Part shown: positions 36,852-44,826 of the stretch, piece by piece
Layout: each line of letters starts with the position of its first letter
Numbering within the stretch: position 1 is the stretch's first letter
Origin: Eubacterium sp.
GTDB lineage: Bacteria > Bacillota > Clostridia > Lachnospirales > Lachnospiraceae
Direction: 5' to 3'
DNA length: 64,000 nucleotides
Assembly (NCBI GenBank): GCA_022764165.1
Contig: JALERM010000181.1
Span: 52,752 to 116,751, forward strand
The notes under the pieces: model-generated
Databases searched by the model: none
What the model was told of the DNA's origin: nothing
What the model saw: only the letters and a program-made list of their open reading frames with translations
Position numbers and translations under genes: made by a program

Positions 36852-37688
36852 ATGTTAAGAATAGGATGTCATCTGTCATCCTCAAAGGGATTTTTACATA
36901 TGGGAAAAGAAGCTGTTCAGATCGGTGCGAATACCTTCCAGTTTTTCACCCGTAATCCCAGAGGAAGTAAAGCAAAAGAAATTGATGAAAAGGATGTGCA
37001 GGCATATCACAAATTTGCGGAGGAACATGGAATCAGCCGGATTCTGGCACATGCACCGTATACGCTGAATCCCTGTTCCAAAGATGCACATACCCGGGAA
37101 TTTGCCCTGATGACAATGGAAGATGATCTGAAACGTATGGAATACGTACCGGGGAATTGTTATAATTTCCATCCGGGAAGCCATGTGGGTCAGGGGGCAG
37201 AAGAAGGGATTCGTCTGATCGCAGATACCCTGAATCAGATTCTGAAAAAGGAACAGCACACTACGGTCCTGCTGGAGACAATGGCGGGGAAAGGAACAGA
37301 AGTGGGACGCAGCTTTGAGGAAATCCGGGCAATCCTTGATAAAATCGATCTGAAAGACCACATGGGTGTCTGCCTGGATACCTGTCATGTCTATGATGCA
37401 GGATATGACATTGTAAATCATCTGGATCAGGTGTTGGAAGAGTTTGATGCTGTGATCGGGCTGGAACGTCTGAAAGCGATTCACATGAATGACAGCAAAA
37501 ATCCCTTTGCCAGTCATAAAGACCGGCATGAAAAAATCGGGGAAGGATCATTGGGAACAGAAACCTTCCGTCAGATGGTCAATCATCCCCTTCTGGCAGG
37601 AATTCCGATTTATCTGGAAACGCCCAATGAACTGGACGGATATGCCAGAGAAATACAGATGCTGAGAGATATGGAAAAATGCCCCTGA
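36852..37688 (+). CDS. nfo: Endonuclease IV (AP endonuclease)
   Basis: 278 residues, TIM-barrel AP endonuclease using three zinc ions to cut 5' of abasic sites in base-excision repair. Recognisable family segments: [82 protein letters not shown] and YLETPN. AGGAGG (36839-36844) supports ATG 36852. It follows yhaO/yhaN-like genes closely, so a small DNA-repair operon is likely. Confidence 0.95.
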   Translation: MLRIGCHLSSSKGFLHMGKEAVQIGANTFQFFTRNPRGSKAKEIDEKDVQAYHKFAEEHGISRILAHAPYTLNPCSKDAHTREFALMTMEDDLKRMEYVPGNCYNFHPGSHVGQGAEEGIRLIADTLNQILKKEQHTTVLLETMAGKGTEVGRSFEEIRAILDKIDLKDHMGVCLDTCHVYDAGYDIVNHLDQVLEEFDAVIGLERLKAIHMNDSKNPFASHKDRHEKIGEGSLGTETFRQMVNHPLLAGIPIYLETPNELDGYAREIQMLRDMEKCP

Positions 37689-37708
37689 CAGTTTTGTCGG
37701 AGGCATTT
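37677..37708 (+). terminator. Terminator overlapping the nfo stop
   Basis: AAATGCC-CTGACA pairs with TGTC-GGCATTT; the stem includes the nfo stop codon. The U-tract is short. Confidence 0.55.
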
Positions 37709-37710
37709 CT

Positions 37711-37794
37711 AATAGTGTGCCGAGCATGGTACTAATCTTACTGGTGAAAGTCCCTTCACGGGTATTTAACTTTCACTGCTCATGTCTCACTATT
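37711..37794. other. Long structured hairpin in intergenic DNA
   Basis: AATAGTG (37711-37717) pairs with CACTATT (37788-37794), and GTGAAAGT (37744-37751) with ACTTTCAC (37769-37776). No coding capacity and no T-run. It lies upstream of the AAA-14 gene and could be a leader RNA or a mobile-element trace. Confidence 0.4.
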
Positions 37795-37853
37795 GATATA
37801 AAAGTGTGATTAGGAAACACTAAAGCTTCAATAAAAGTGTGAGGAGTGAATCT

Positions 37854-39194
37854 ATGGAACGATTTATTTTGAAAAAGCTACTGGACTGGAAGAATTCTCC
37901 CTACCGCAAACCCTTAATCCTGAAAGGTGTGCGACAGGTAGGAAAGACTTGGATTCTGAAAGAGTTCGGTAAGCACTACTATGAGAATACTGCTTATTTT
38001 AACTTTGATGAAAACGAGGAATACAAACAGTTCTTCGAGACCACCAAGGATGTTAACCGTATCCTGCAGAATCTGATGTTGGCCAGTGGTCAGAAGATTG
38101 TGCCGGAAAAGACTCTCATCATTTTTGACGAGGTGCAGGATTGCCCCAAGGTCATCAACTCTATGAAGTATTTCTGTGAGAACGCTCCGCAGTATCATGT
38201 TGCCTGCGCCGGTTCTCTGCTTGGCATTGCTCTGGCAAAACCTTCTTCTTTTCCTGTTGGCAAGGTCAACTTCATGCAGATTGATCCTATGACTTTCTCA
38301 GAATTCCTGATCGCCAATGGTGATGAAAACCTTGCTGCATATCTGGAAAGCGTGGATACCATTGAGCCGATCCCAGATGCGTTCTTCAATCCTCTGTACG
38401 AAAAACTGAAGATGTACTATGTCACTGGTGGTATGCCTGAATCCGTTCTGATGTGGACGGAAGCCCGTGATGTTTCTGCTATGCAGGAAGCCCTGTCCGG
38501 CATTATTGGTGCCTATGAGCGTGACTTTGCAAAGTATACAAACATCAGCGAGTTCCCGAAGATTTCTATGATCTGGAAGTCCATACCTTCTCAGCTGGCA
38601 AGGGAAAACAAGAAGTTCATTTACAAAGTCGTTAAAGAAGGCGCAAGAGCCCGTGAGTACGAGAATGCGCTGCAGTGGCTGGTGGATGCCCGACTGGTGC
38701 ATAAGATATACCGCAGTTCCGCTCCCGGCCTTCCCGTGGTAGCTTACGATGACCTGTCAGCCTTTAAGATTTATCTGGTAGATGTTGGTCTGCTCCGCCG
38801 TTTGGCGCAGTTGGCTCCCACTGCCTTCGGTGAAGGCAACCGCCTGTTCACCGAGTTTAAGGGTGCATTGACCGAGAATTTTGTGCTGCAAACTTTGGTT
38901 ACACAGTTTGAAGTAATTCCTCGCTACTGGACGCAAACTAATCCTCCGTATCAGGTGGATTTCCTGATCCAGCGAGAGAATGACATTCTCCCGGTTGAAG
39001 TCAAATCCGAAGCCAATACATCCAGCAAGAGTCTCAAGAAGTTTAAGGAACTGTTTCCGGATAAGGTAAAGCTTCGTGTGCGCCTCTCCCTGGACAATCT
39101 GAAGCTGGATGATGATGTGCTGAAGATTCCTCTGTTTATGGCAGACCAAGCAGATCGGTTGATTAGACTGGCGTTGGAACATAAACTCGAATGA
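37854..39194 (+). CDS. AAA_14/DUF4143 ATPase
   Basis: 446 residues. The N-terminal AAA ATPase has Walker A LKGVRQVGKTWILKEFG and Walker B TLIIFDEVQDCP. The C-terminal DUF4143 domain has a restriction-enzyme-like core (ENFVLQTL, VDFLIQRENDILPVEVKSE; the D..E.K pattern of a PD-(D/E)XK fold). Such proteins are widespread in gut anaerobes in variable copy and location, and their function is unsettled. Defence or mobile-element roles are often suggested. GAGGAG at 37841-37846. Codon use is more C-rich than in its neighbours, consistent with transfer. Confidence 0.85.
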   Translation: MERFILKKLLDWKNSPYRKPLILKGVRQVGKTWILKEFGKHYYENTAYFNFDENEEYKQFFETTKDVNRILQNLMLASGQKIVPEKTLIIFDEVQDCPKVINSMKYFCENAPQYHVACAGSLLGIALAKPSSFPVGKVNFMQIDPMTFSEFLIANGDENLAAYLESVDTIEPIPDAFFNPLYEKLKMYYVTGGMPESVLMWTEARDVSAMQEALSGIIGAYERDFAKYTNISEFPKISMIWKSIPSQLARENKKFIYKVVKEGARAREYENALQWLVDARLVHKIYRSSAPGLPVVAYDDLSAFKIYLVDVGLLRRLAQLAPTAFGEGNRLFTEFKGALTENFVLQTLVTQFEVIPRYWTQTNPPYQVDFLIQRENDILPVEVKSEANTSSKSLKKFKELFPDKVKLRVRLSLDNLKLDDDVLKIPLFMADQADRLIRLALEHKLE

Positions 39195-39239
39195 GCAAAG
39201 GAGAACGATTAAGAATAGATTTGATATATAAATAGCAAA

Positions 39240-39274
39240 GAGGCGTATTATCAGAAATGGTGGTACGCTTTTTT
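39240..39274 (+). terminator. Terminator after the AAA_14 gene
   Basis: GGCGTA/TACGC stem with a 16-nt loop, followed by TTTTTTG. Confidence 0.55.
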
Positions 39275-39308
39275 GTATAATAGGAAAGTCCTCCGGGGGA
39301 ATGCACAC

Positions 39309-39412
39309 GATGCGCAGAGGAAAGCTGCTAAAGCAGCCGCGCATCGGCGCACAAAGTAGGCAAGCCCCTCATGAGTGAGGGGATGGGGAGTTGAAGTGGG
39401 CTTGCCCACTTT
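39309..39412. repeat. Two-hairpin GC-rich intergenic element
   Basis: GATGCGC (39309-39315) with GCGCATC (39339-39345) encloses GCTGC/GCAGC. A second stem pairs AAAGTAGGCAAGCCC (39353-39367) with GGGCTTGCCCACTTT (39398-39412), 14 of 15, and holds an inner CCCCTCATGAGTGAGGGG. Similar in style to 6813-6898. Confidence 0.55.
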
Positions 39413-39475
39413 GTTCTATCGTTAATATTGAACAACAATGATGAAGGCTTGCTGTGATTAGTTTTTTATGGCATA

Positions 39476-39504
39476 TTGACTTCCTAACGAATACTAGGTA
39501 TAAT
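39476..39504 (+). promoter_or_regulatory. Promoter of the tetR operon
   Basis: TTGACT (39476-39481), exactly 17 bp, TATAAT (39499-39504): a near-consensus promoter whose whole spacer is operator 1. Confidence 0.85.
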
Positions 39505-39523
39505 ATTCCTAACGGAAATTAGG
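39483..39523. promoter_or_regulatory. Twin TetR-type operators
   Basis: Two 16-bp palindromes of the form CCTAAcg-N-TAGG lie at 39483-39498 (between -35 and -10) and 39508-39523 (at the expected transcription start), centres 25 bp apart. They match the layout of autorepression by the TetR protein encoded next. Binding by that protein is inferred. Confidence 0.75.
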
Positions 39524-39547
39524 TATATGAAGATTGGAGAAAACGAA

Positions 39548-40162
39548 ATGGAAAGGATAAAAACAAAGGACAGAATACTTTTAGCAGCGCTTGATTTATT
39601 TTCACAAAAGGGATATGACCAGACATCCATTGATTTAATTGCAGAAGCTGTGGGAATAAAAGGTCCATCCATATATGCGCATTATAAGGGAAAGGAAGAC
39701 ATTCTCGACTCTCTGATTGCCATGATGGAACAAAAATATGATGAGAATTTCGGAAATAGCACTAATTTGGATAAGATACCGGAATCACTTGATGAATTCA
39801 AAGAAGACTGTATGAGGCGAGTTGGATTCACGATGAAGGACCCACAGATACAAAAGGTCAGAAGATTTTGTGCGAAGGAGCAGTATAGAAATGAAAAGAT
39901 TGCGGCACTTACATCAAAGCACCAGTTGACCGGAAATCAGGAAATGTATGCTCTGATGTTAGAAAAAATGATGGAAAAGAATCTGATTCGTAGGTTTGAT
40001 GCCAATCTGCTTGCTTTAGAAATTGTAGCACCGGTAACAGTGATGATAGAGATTGCAGACCGGGAGCCTGACAGGACGGACGAAATGTGGACGCAGATAG
40101 GTGTGCATCTGTCACATTTTGTTGAAATCTATGGGATGAAATATGAGAAAAACTTACATTGA
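39548..40162 (+). CDS. TetR/AcrR-family regulator
   Basis: 204 residues. The N-terminal helix-turn-helix (DRILLAALDLFSQKGYDQTS, VGIKGPSIYAHYKGKEDILD) is followed by an all-helical ligand domain. GGAG at 39536-39539 supports ATG 39548 over an ATG at 39527. The promoter carries two matching palindromes, so it very likely represses its own operon, which includes the overlapping acyltransferase gene (20 bp) and the XRE/AbrB gene. The inducer is unknown. Confidence 0.9.
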   Translation: MERIKTKDRILLAALDLFSQKGYDQTSIDLIAEAVGIKGPSIYAHYKGKEDILDSLIAMMEQKYDENFGNSTNLDKIPESLDEFKEDCMRRVGFTMKDPQIQKVRRFCAKEQYRNEKIAALTSKHQLTGNQEMYALMLEKMMEKNLIRRFDANLLALEIVAPVTVMIEIADREPDRTDEMWTQIGVHLSHFVEIYGMKYEKNLH

Positions 40163-41210
40163 CAACATCAGATGGATGACAGTAGTACTCGTCGTGATTT
40201 ACCATGTATTTTATATGTTTAATGGCGAGGTAACCAGTGGTGTGATTGGCCCCTTCACACCGGTTCAGTATCAGGACGTTGTTCAGTACTTTGTGTACCC
40301 TTGGTTCATGCTGCTTTTATTTGTAATCTCCGGTATGAGCGCAAGGTTTTATCTGAATGGGCATTCAGATAAGGAATTTCTGAAAAGCAGGACGACGAAG
40401 CTGCTGGTTCCATCTACCATAGGCCTGTTTGTCTTCTGGTGGATTCTGGGCTATTACAACATGATGATTGGCGGCGCATTTGAAAATATGTCTGCAGTAC
40501 CAAAACCGCTCCTGTATGTCATAATGGCGGTCAGTGGCATTGGTGCTCTATGGTACATCCAACTGCTCTGGGTAGTTTCCCTGGTCTTGCTTTTCATACG
40601 CAAAATCGAGAAAGACAGGCTCTATGGGTTGTGTGAAAAGGCGAACCTTCCTGTTTTGCTTTGCATGACTCCTGTGATTTGGGGTGCCGCCCAGATTTTA
40701 AACACGCCGGTGATTGTGGTGTATCGTTTTGGTATCTACGGTGTGGGATTCTTACTGGGGTATTTTATTTTCTCCCACGATGCAGTTATGGAAAGGCTGG
40801 AAAAATGGTGGCTTCCCCTTTCTTTAGCTGCCCTGGGGCTGGGCATTGGATTTGTGTTCACCTTTTGGGGGGCACCCTATGCGGAGCATCAGGTGTTGGA
40901 CACTTTCCTGTGCAACGTCTACGCCTGGATTGCCACTCTGGCGGTTCTCTCAGTGATGAAAAAGTGGGGTAATTTTGAAAACACGTTCTCTCGTTTTATG
41001 AGCCGGAAAGCCTGGGGACTCTATTTGTTCCACTACCTGCCCCTCGCTGCCTGCGCATGGTATTTACATCTCTACACCGAGGTGCCTCCAGTGTCTATGT
41101 ACCTGTTGGTGGGTGCAGCCGCCTTTGCCGGAGCCCTTATCCTTTATGAAATCATTCGCCGCATCCCGGTTTTGAGATGGTGCGTCTGTGGAATTGGAGG
41201 TGGAAAATAA
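40143..41210 (+). CDS. Membrane acyltransferase (Acyl_transf_3 type)
   Basis: 355 residues, about ten TM segments. It opens with the family's YIDNIRWMTVVLVVIYHVFY (the His after a hydrophobic run is the usual active-site His), then VISGMSARFYL and SRTTKLLVPSTIG. Members such as MdoC/OpgC-like proteins move acyl groups onto extracytoplasmic glycans or lipids. The acceptor here is not known. It is translationally coupled on both sides: overlaps tetR by 20 bp and its stop shares a base with the next ATG. Confidence 0.85.
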   Translation: MRKTYIDNIRWMTVVLVVIYHVFYMFNGEVTSGVIGPFTPVQYQDVVQYFVYPWFMLLLFVISGMSARFYLNGHSDKEFLKSRTTKLLVPSTIGLFVFWWILGYYNMMIGGAFENMSAVPKPLLYVIMAVSGIGALWYIQLLWVVSLVLLFIRKIEKDRLYGLCEKANLPVLLCMTPVIWGAAQILNTPVIVVYRFGIYGVGFLLGYFIFSHDAVMERLEKWWLPLSLAALGLGIGFVFTFWGAPYAEHQVLDTFLCNVYAWIATLAVLSVMKKWGNFENTFSRFMSRKAWGLYLFHYLPLAACAWYLHLYTEVPPVSMYLLVGAAAFAGALILYEIIRRIPVLRWCVCGIGGGK

Positions 41211-41629
41211 TGTTTGCGGATAATCTGGTGGAGTTGAGAAAATATCATGCTCTGTCTCAGGAGGAACTGGCCGAGAAAATCGGCGTTTCAAGACAGACCC
41301 TCTCTAAATATGAGACAGGTGAATCCTTGCCGGATATTGAAAAATGCAAGGCATTGGCAGATGTGTTCGGCATTACGGTAGATGATCTGATCCGTTATGA
41401 AAAATCGACTGGAATGGGACTTATGATACCACCCAAGGGTAAACACATCTTTGGAATGGTTAAGGTGGGTGAAAAAGGGCAAATCGTGATCCCTGCCAAG
41501 GCAAGAAAGATCTTTCATATTAAACCGGGAGATAACCTTGTCGTTTTAGGGGATGAAGGCCAGGGGATTGCTTTGATAAAAGAGGAAAACCTACTGGGAT
41601 TGCTCCATATGGCCGAGAATGAAAAATGA
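41210..41629 (+). CDS. XRE-AbrB fusion regulator
   Basis: 139 residues: N-terminal XRE helix-turn-helix (HALSQEELAEKIGVSRQTLS) and C-terminal SpoVT/AbrB swapped-hairpin domain (VKVGEKGQIVIPAKARKIFH, IKPGDNLVVLGDE). Two DNA-binding modules in one small protein is a recurring Clostridia design for controlling transporter or envelope operons. GGAGGTG precedes ATG 41210. It ends in an ATGA overlap with a tiny reading frame. Confidence 0.9.
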   Translation: MFADNLVELRKYHALSQEELAEKIGVSRQTLSKYETGESLPDIEKCKALADVFGITVDDLIRYEKSTGMGLMIPPKGKHIFGMVKVGEKGQIVIPAKARKIFHIKPGDNLVVLGDEGQGIALIKEENLLGLLHMAENEK

Positions 41630-41739
41630 CAGTTCGCATCGGGAAATTCATCCGTGAAGAATTTCTGAAAGTTGCAGAGAAAATAGATGATATTGCGATT
41701 CCGGAAAATGTAAAGATATTTTGTGGTGCAGGAAGATAA
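41626..41739 (+). CDS. Small reading frame coupled to the XRE-AbrB gene
   Basis: 37 codons starting in an ATGA overlap, reading MTVRIGKFIREEFLKVAEKI then DDIAIPENVKIFCGAGR. Not recognised. It may be a small protein or the start of a truncated gene; the coupling favours translation. Confidence 0.4.
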   Translation: MTVRIGKFIREEFLKVAEKIDDIAIPENVKIFCGAGR

Positions 41740-41848
41740 GTTATACTATATTGATTACGAGTGTAACGATTATATGGAGGAATGAAATTTTGAAAACTGG
41801 GGGATCAAATATTGGTCCCAAACAAAATAATCTGGGAAGGTGAAGAAG

Positions 41849-42466
41849 ATGAAAAAAATTATTATGAGGTTAATTTTTATTATTTGGGCTGGGTCGCTTT
41901 GTGCTTGTAGCACAAGGATGGATAGGAAAGGATTAAACAATACAGAGGCAGAAGAAACGGAGACGCAGGTCTCAGATGAATTGGAGAAAGTACTTCCAAC
42001 AGAAGTTGAAGAACCGGAAAATGAGCATATGGTTGACAAAACAGAAGAAATTAGTTCAGAAGTGAAATATCCGGGAGCAGATGTAGTAGAAATTGTAAAT
42101 CTTCGTGGTGATGAGACGACAGTATATAAATTGGCAGATGGCACCTATATGGATCGTATTGAGCGTCATTTTACCTATAATGGAACGGATACCTGGACTG
42201 ACGAGGACGGAGTCGAGTGGAATGAGGTTGTAAAATCCTCTACTAACGATAATTCCTTGACCAATGTGGATGAAGTCTCTGAGGACGAGGCGTGGAAAGA
42301 AGATCTCGAAAAGAGTCTTTTGGAAAACTATGGGGTCATTCCGAAATACTATGAGGACCTGGGGGCCGGAATCTACCAGGTCTATGTGGAGGTAGGGGGC
42401 GAGATTGTCCCCTTAGTTACGGTAGATTCCGCAACAGGCGATTATCAAGTTATTTTTGCGGAGTAA
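41849..42466 (+). CDS. Lipoprotein, unknown function
   Basis: 205 residues with a lipoprotein signal peptide (lipobox SLCAC, Cys near 20), a strongly acidic Glu/Thr-rich linker to about residue 75, and a C-terminal beta-rich domain with YKLADGTYMDRIE and WTDEDGVEWNEVV. No named family recognised. GGAAGG at 41835-41840, 8 bases before ATG 41849. Close to the next small gene (8 bp), so co-transcribed. Confidence 0.75.
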   Translation: MKKIIMRLIFIIWAGSLCACSTRMDRKGLNNTEAEETETQVSDELEKVLPTEVEEPENEHMVDKTEEISSEVKYPGADVVEIVNLRGDETTVYKLADGTYMDRIERHFTYNGTDTWTDEDGVEWNEVVKSSTNDNSLTNVDEVSEDEAWKEDLEKSLLENYGVIPKYYEDLGAGIYQVYVEVGGEIVPLVTVDSATGDYQVIFAE

Positions 42467-42474
42467 GGAGAGAA

Positions 42475-42732
42475 ATGATAAAGAGATATCAAATATACTA
42501 TAAAGAATTAGTTGGTAAGATGGAAATGTATCTGTTGTGTCAGAAATATAGTATGTCAGGAAGTGTTCAATACTCACAAAATAATGAAATGCTTATAGAA
42601 CTATATGGTGAAGAGAATAAGATTATTTCTTTTATGTCAGTGATAGAGCATTATACTAACCGTCAACCAAGTAAGGTGATAGAAGTGGATGGTGAACCTG
42701 ATTATGGTAGGGGAGATTTTCGCATAGGATAA
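42475..42732 (+). CDS. Small hypothetical protein, faint acylphosphatase-like pattern
   Basis: 85 residues. The order of hydrophobic strands and helices and the ending PDYGRGDFRIG recall the acylphosphatase fold. The catalytic Arg-containing loop (GxVxGVGFR) and the Asn motif are absent, so no enzyme activity is claimed. RBS AAGGAGAG at 42466-42473. Confidence 0.5.
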   Translation: MIKRYQIYYKELVGKMEMYLLCQKYSMSGSVQYSQNNEMLIELYGEENKIISFMSVIEHYTNRQPSKVIEVDGEPDYGRGDFRIG

Positions 42733-42813
42733 ATGAAATAAATCTATGTGGTACAGGTTCAGCAGGCGTGATGATGATTACTGCATCGAGTGTTCTGAGG
42801 ATGGAATTAAGTA

Positions 42814-43185
42814 TAAGCAGATGAGTTGATCCGTGAGTACAAGGGCGTCTACTGCATTGAATCCTTCCAGCCGTTTGCGGTAAAATGGTACAAAGATCAC
42901 AGACCGGAAGTGATCCGCGGACAGCTTTCGTCCCGTCTTGTACCCAAGGGAGAGAGGGAACCTTTCTTATATTGGATGTCCCACTACCTGCTTTTTAACT
43001 GTGTAGCAAAACCGGATTTTATTGCCTATGACCATTTACATAAAAGCAATATTTCAAGAACGCTCTGCCAGCACCTTTACAAGGCTTTGAGTGTAGCCTG
43101 GACGATCAGGTCACAGGAGCAGTTGGATGCCAGCAGAAAACAGTTCGATCTGTTTATTTTTGGGGGATTTATTCCGAAAGAGTAA
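42814..43185 (+). pseudogene. Glycerophosphodiester phosphodiesterase C-terminal fragment
   Basis: The frame from ADELIREYKGVYCIESFQP onward matches the C-terminal half of long GDPD proteins: KDHRPEVIRGQLSS, PDFIAYDHLH, ALSVAWTIRSQEQLD, FDLFIFGGFIP. The N-terminal catalytic half with the HR, EXD and first His is missing. A stop codon (TAA at about 42811) lies just before the homology. A short upstream frame from 42746 (MWYRFSRRDDDYCIEC...) is unrelated. A TTG at 42826 could start translation but a working enzyme is not expected. Confidence 0.75.
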
Positions 43186-43288
43186 TGAATTGGATTTGAA
43201 CAGATACGAATAGACATACAGCGGAAGTTGTTTACGAAGATTATATTGCGGAAAACGGTCTTTTTATGAAATCACGATTTTATTAAGC

Positions 43289-43329
43289 AAAAGTGGGATA
43301 GCGTTAATTAAGAGTGCTATCCCACTTTT
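43289..43329. terminator. Perfect 14-bp hairpin terminator
   Basis: AAAAGTGGGATAGC pairs with GCTATCCCACTTTT over a 13-nt loop. A-run before and T-run after allow action in both directions. The gap from 43186 holds nothing else recognisable. Confidence 0.75.
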
Positions 43330-43343
43330 AATGAATATGTGAA

Positions 43344-43381
43344 ACGTAAATGAAACGAAAAAATATACGTTGCATTTACGT
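43344..43381. promoter_or_regulatory. Inverted-repeat operator upstream of the AlbA-type regulator
   Basis: ACGTAAATGAAACG (43344-43357) and CGTTGCATTTACGT (43368-43381) are inverted copies (13 of 14) with a 10-bp spacer. The right arm covers the -35 box. AAATGAAA recurs at 43348, 43400 and 43427, up to the start codon. Confidence 0.6.
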
Positions 43382-43398
43382 GTGAAGAGTGATACGAT
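43370..43398 (+). promoter_or_regulatory. Promoter of the AlbA-type regulator gene
   Basis: TTGCAT (43370-43375), 17-bp spacer, TACGAT (43393-43398). Confidence 0.6.
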
Positions 43399-43429
43399 AA
43401 ATGAAACTGAATGGGGGTAAAAAACATAA

Positions 43430-44680
43430 ATGAAAGAACATAAACGTTTAGAATTTAAATCTACAATTACAAATACATTTTTGAAAACTGTCAGTGCTTA
43501 TAGTAACTTTTATGGTGGCGAAATTGTTTTTGGGGTGAATGATGATGGTTCGGTATGTGGAATCGATAATCCCGATCAGGTTTGTTTAGATATAGAAAAT
43601 AGAATAAATGACAGTATTTCTCCAAAACCGGATTTTGAAATAGATATTGATGATTCAAAAAAAATAATTAGATTAATCGTTCGTGAAGGACAGTACAAAC
43701 CTTATTTATATAAAGGAAAAGCATATAGAAGAAGTGATACAGCTTCTATAGAGGTGGATCAGGCTGAGCTAAAGGAACTTGTTTTACAGGGAAGCAATTT
43801 ATATTTTGAAGAATTACCTTGTGGAAAAGATGATTTACTCTTTCAGGAATTAAGTGCTAAGCTTATGAAAAATTTAGATATCAAAGTGGTATCTGAGGAT
43901 ATTTTACGTACTCTCGGACTTTTCACTAAAGACAAAAAGTTCAATAATGCAGCAGCTTTACTTTCAGATGAGAATGATTTTTATGGAATTGATATTGCCC
44001 GTTTTGGGAATTCCATAAATGAAATAATGGATAGAGAAACGATATCCAAGGCATCAGTATTAAAACAATATGATGCCGCACTCAATATGATTAAAAGGTA
44101 TTATCAATATGAAGAAATATCTGAGATAGAACGAAAAAAGGTAGATTTAGTCCCGGAAATTGCTTATCGAGAAGCAATTGCAAATGCTTTGATATATCGG
44201 GACTGGAGTATAAATTCTCATATTCGTATATCTTTGTTTTCTGACAAGATAGAGATTAAGTCTCCAGGGGGTCTTCCCAGAGGGATAACGGCGGAAGAAT
44301 ATATGAAGGGAGATATTTCTTGTTTAAGAAATCCTATATTGGGGAATGTTTTTTTTAGATTGCATTATATAGAAATGTTTGGAACGGGAGTAAGACGTAT
44401 TTTATTAGCATATAAAGATGCAAAAATAAAGCCTAAGTTTGAAATCACGGATAATGTGATAAGCGTAATATTGCCTGTGACAGAAGATCAATATCATGTG
44501 ACCAATGATGAAGCAAAAGTCATGAGTGCACTTGAGAATGGAGAACAGTTATCAAGCAGCGAGATTGCGAAGGTAACCGGCTATACGAAATCGAAGGTTT
44601 TAAGATTGATTGAACACTTAAAGGAAAAGGATTATATCAAGATTATTGGTAATGGACGAGGGACAAAATACAGTTTGTAA
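43430..44680 (+). CDS. AlbA/Schlafen-type DNA-binding regulator with ATPase-like domain
   Basis: 416 residues: N-terminal AlbA_2 domain (EFKSTITNTFLKTVSAYSNF, GGEIVFGVNDDGSVCGID), a linker, a degenerate HATPase_c_4 region (YREAIANALIYRDWS, KSPGGLPRGIT, FGTGVRRIL) and a C-terminal winged helix (LSSSEIAKVTGYTKSKVLRL). These proteins are usually DNA-binding regulators, often in accessory DNA and sometimes linked to defence. An inverted repeat covers its promoter, suggesting autoregulation. GGGGG lies 12-16 bases before the ATG. Confidence 0.85.
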   Translation: MKEHKRLEFKSTITNTFLKTVSAYSNFYGGEIVFGVNDDGSVCGIDNPDQVCLDIENRINDSISPKPDFEIDIDDSKKIIRLIVREGQYKPYLYKGKAYRRSDTASIEVDQAELKELVLQGSNLYFEELPCGKDDLLFQELSAKLMKNLDIKVVSEDILRTLGLFTKDKKFNNAAALLSDENDFYGIDIARFGNSINEIMDRETISKASVLKQYDAALNMIKRYYQYEEISEIERKKVDLVPEIAYREAIANALIYRDWSINSHIRISLFSDKIEIKSPGGLPRGITAEEYMKGDISCLRNPILGNVFFRLHYIEMFGTGVRRILLAYKDAKIKPKFEITDNVISVILPVTEDQYHVTNDEAKVMSALENGEQLSSSEIAKVTGYTKSKVLRLIEHLKEKDYIKIIGNGRGTKYSL

Positions 44681-44795
44681 AAATGATTCTGTGTCATCAC
44701 AGACAGATACTATGGAGAAGGCGTATTTTCTTGTGCCTGACACCGTGTGCCCACACTTGGAAAAACGCCCTCCGGGCAGGATCGCACTGCGGCGG

Positions 44796-44822
44796 AGAAT
44801 CCTGCAAAGCAGGATTCTTTTT
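44796..44822 (+). terminator. Terminator facing the prs gene
   Basis: AGAATCCTGC-AAA-GCAGGATTCT followed by TTTTT. In the other direction the same stem lies just after the prs stop, so it may serve both genes. Confidence 0.75.
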
Positions 44823-44826
44823 AAGA

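Noticed and set aside
37711..37794. Group II intron end
   Set aside because: No reverse transcriptase, no domain V hairpin and no intron 5' consensus.
44733..44795. Structured repeat before the prs terminator
   Set aside because: GC-rich and slightly like the 39309 element, but pairing is weak apart from the terminator stem.
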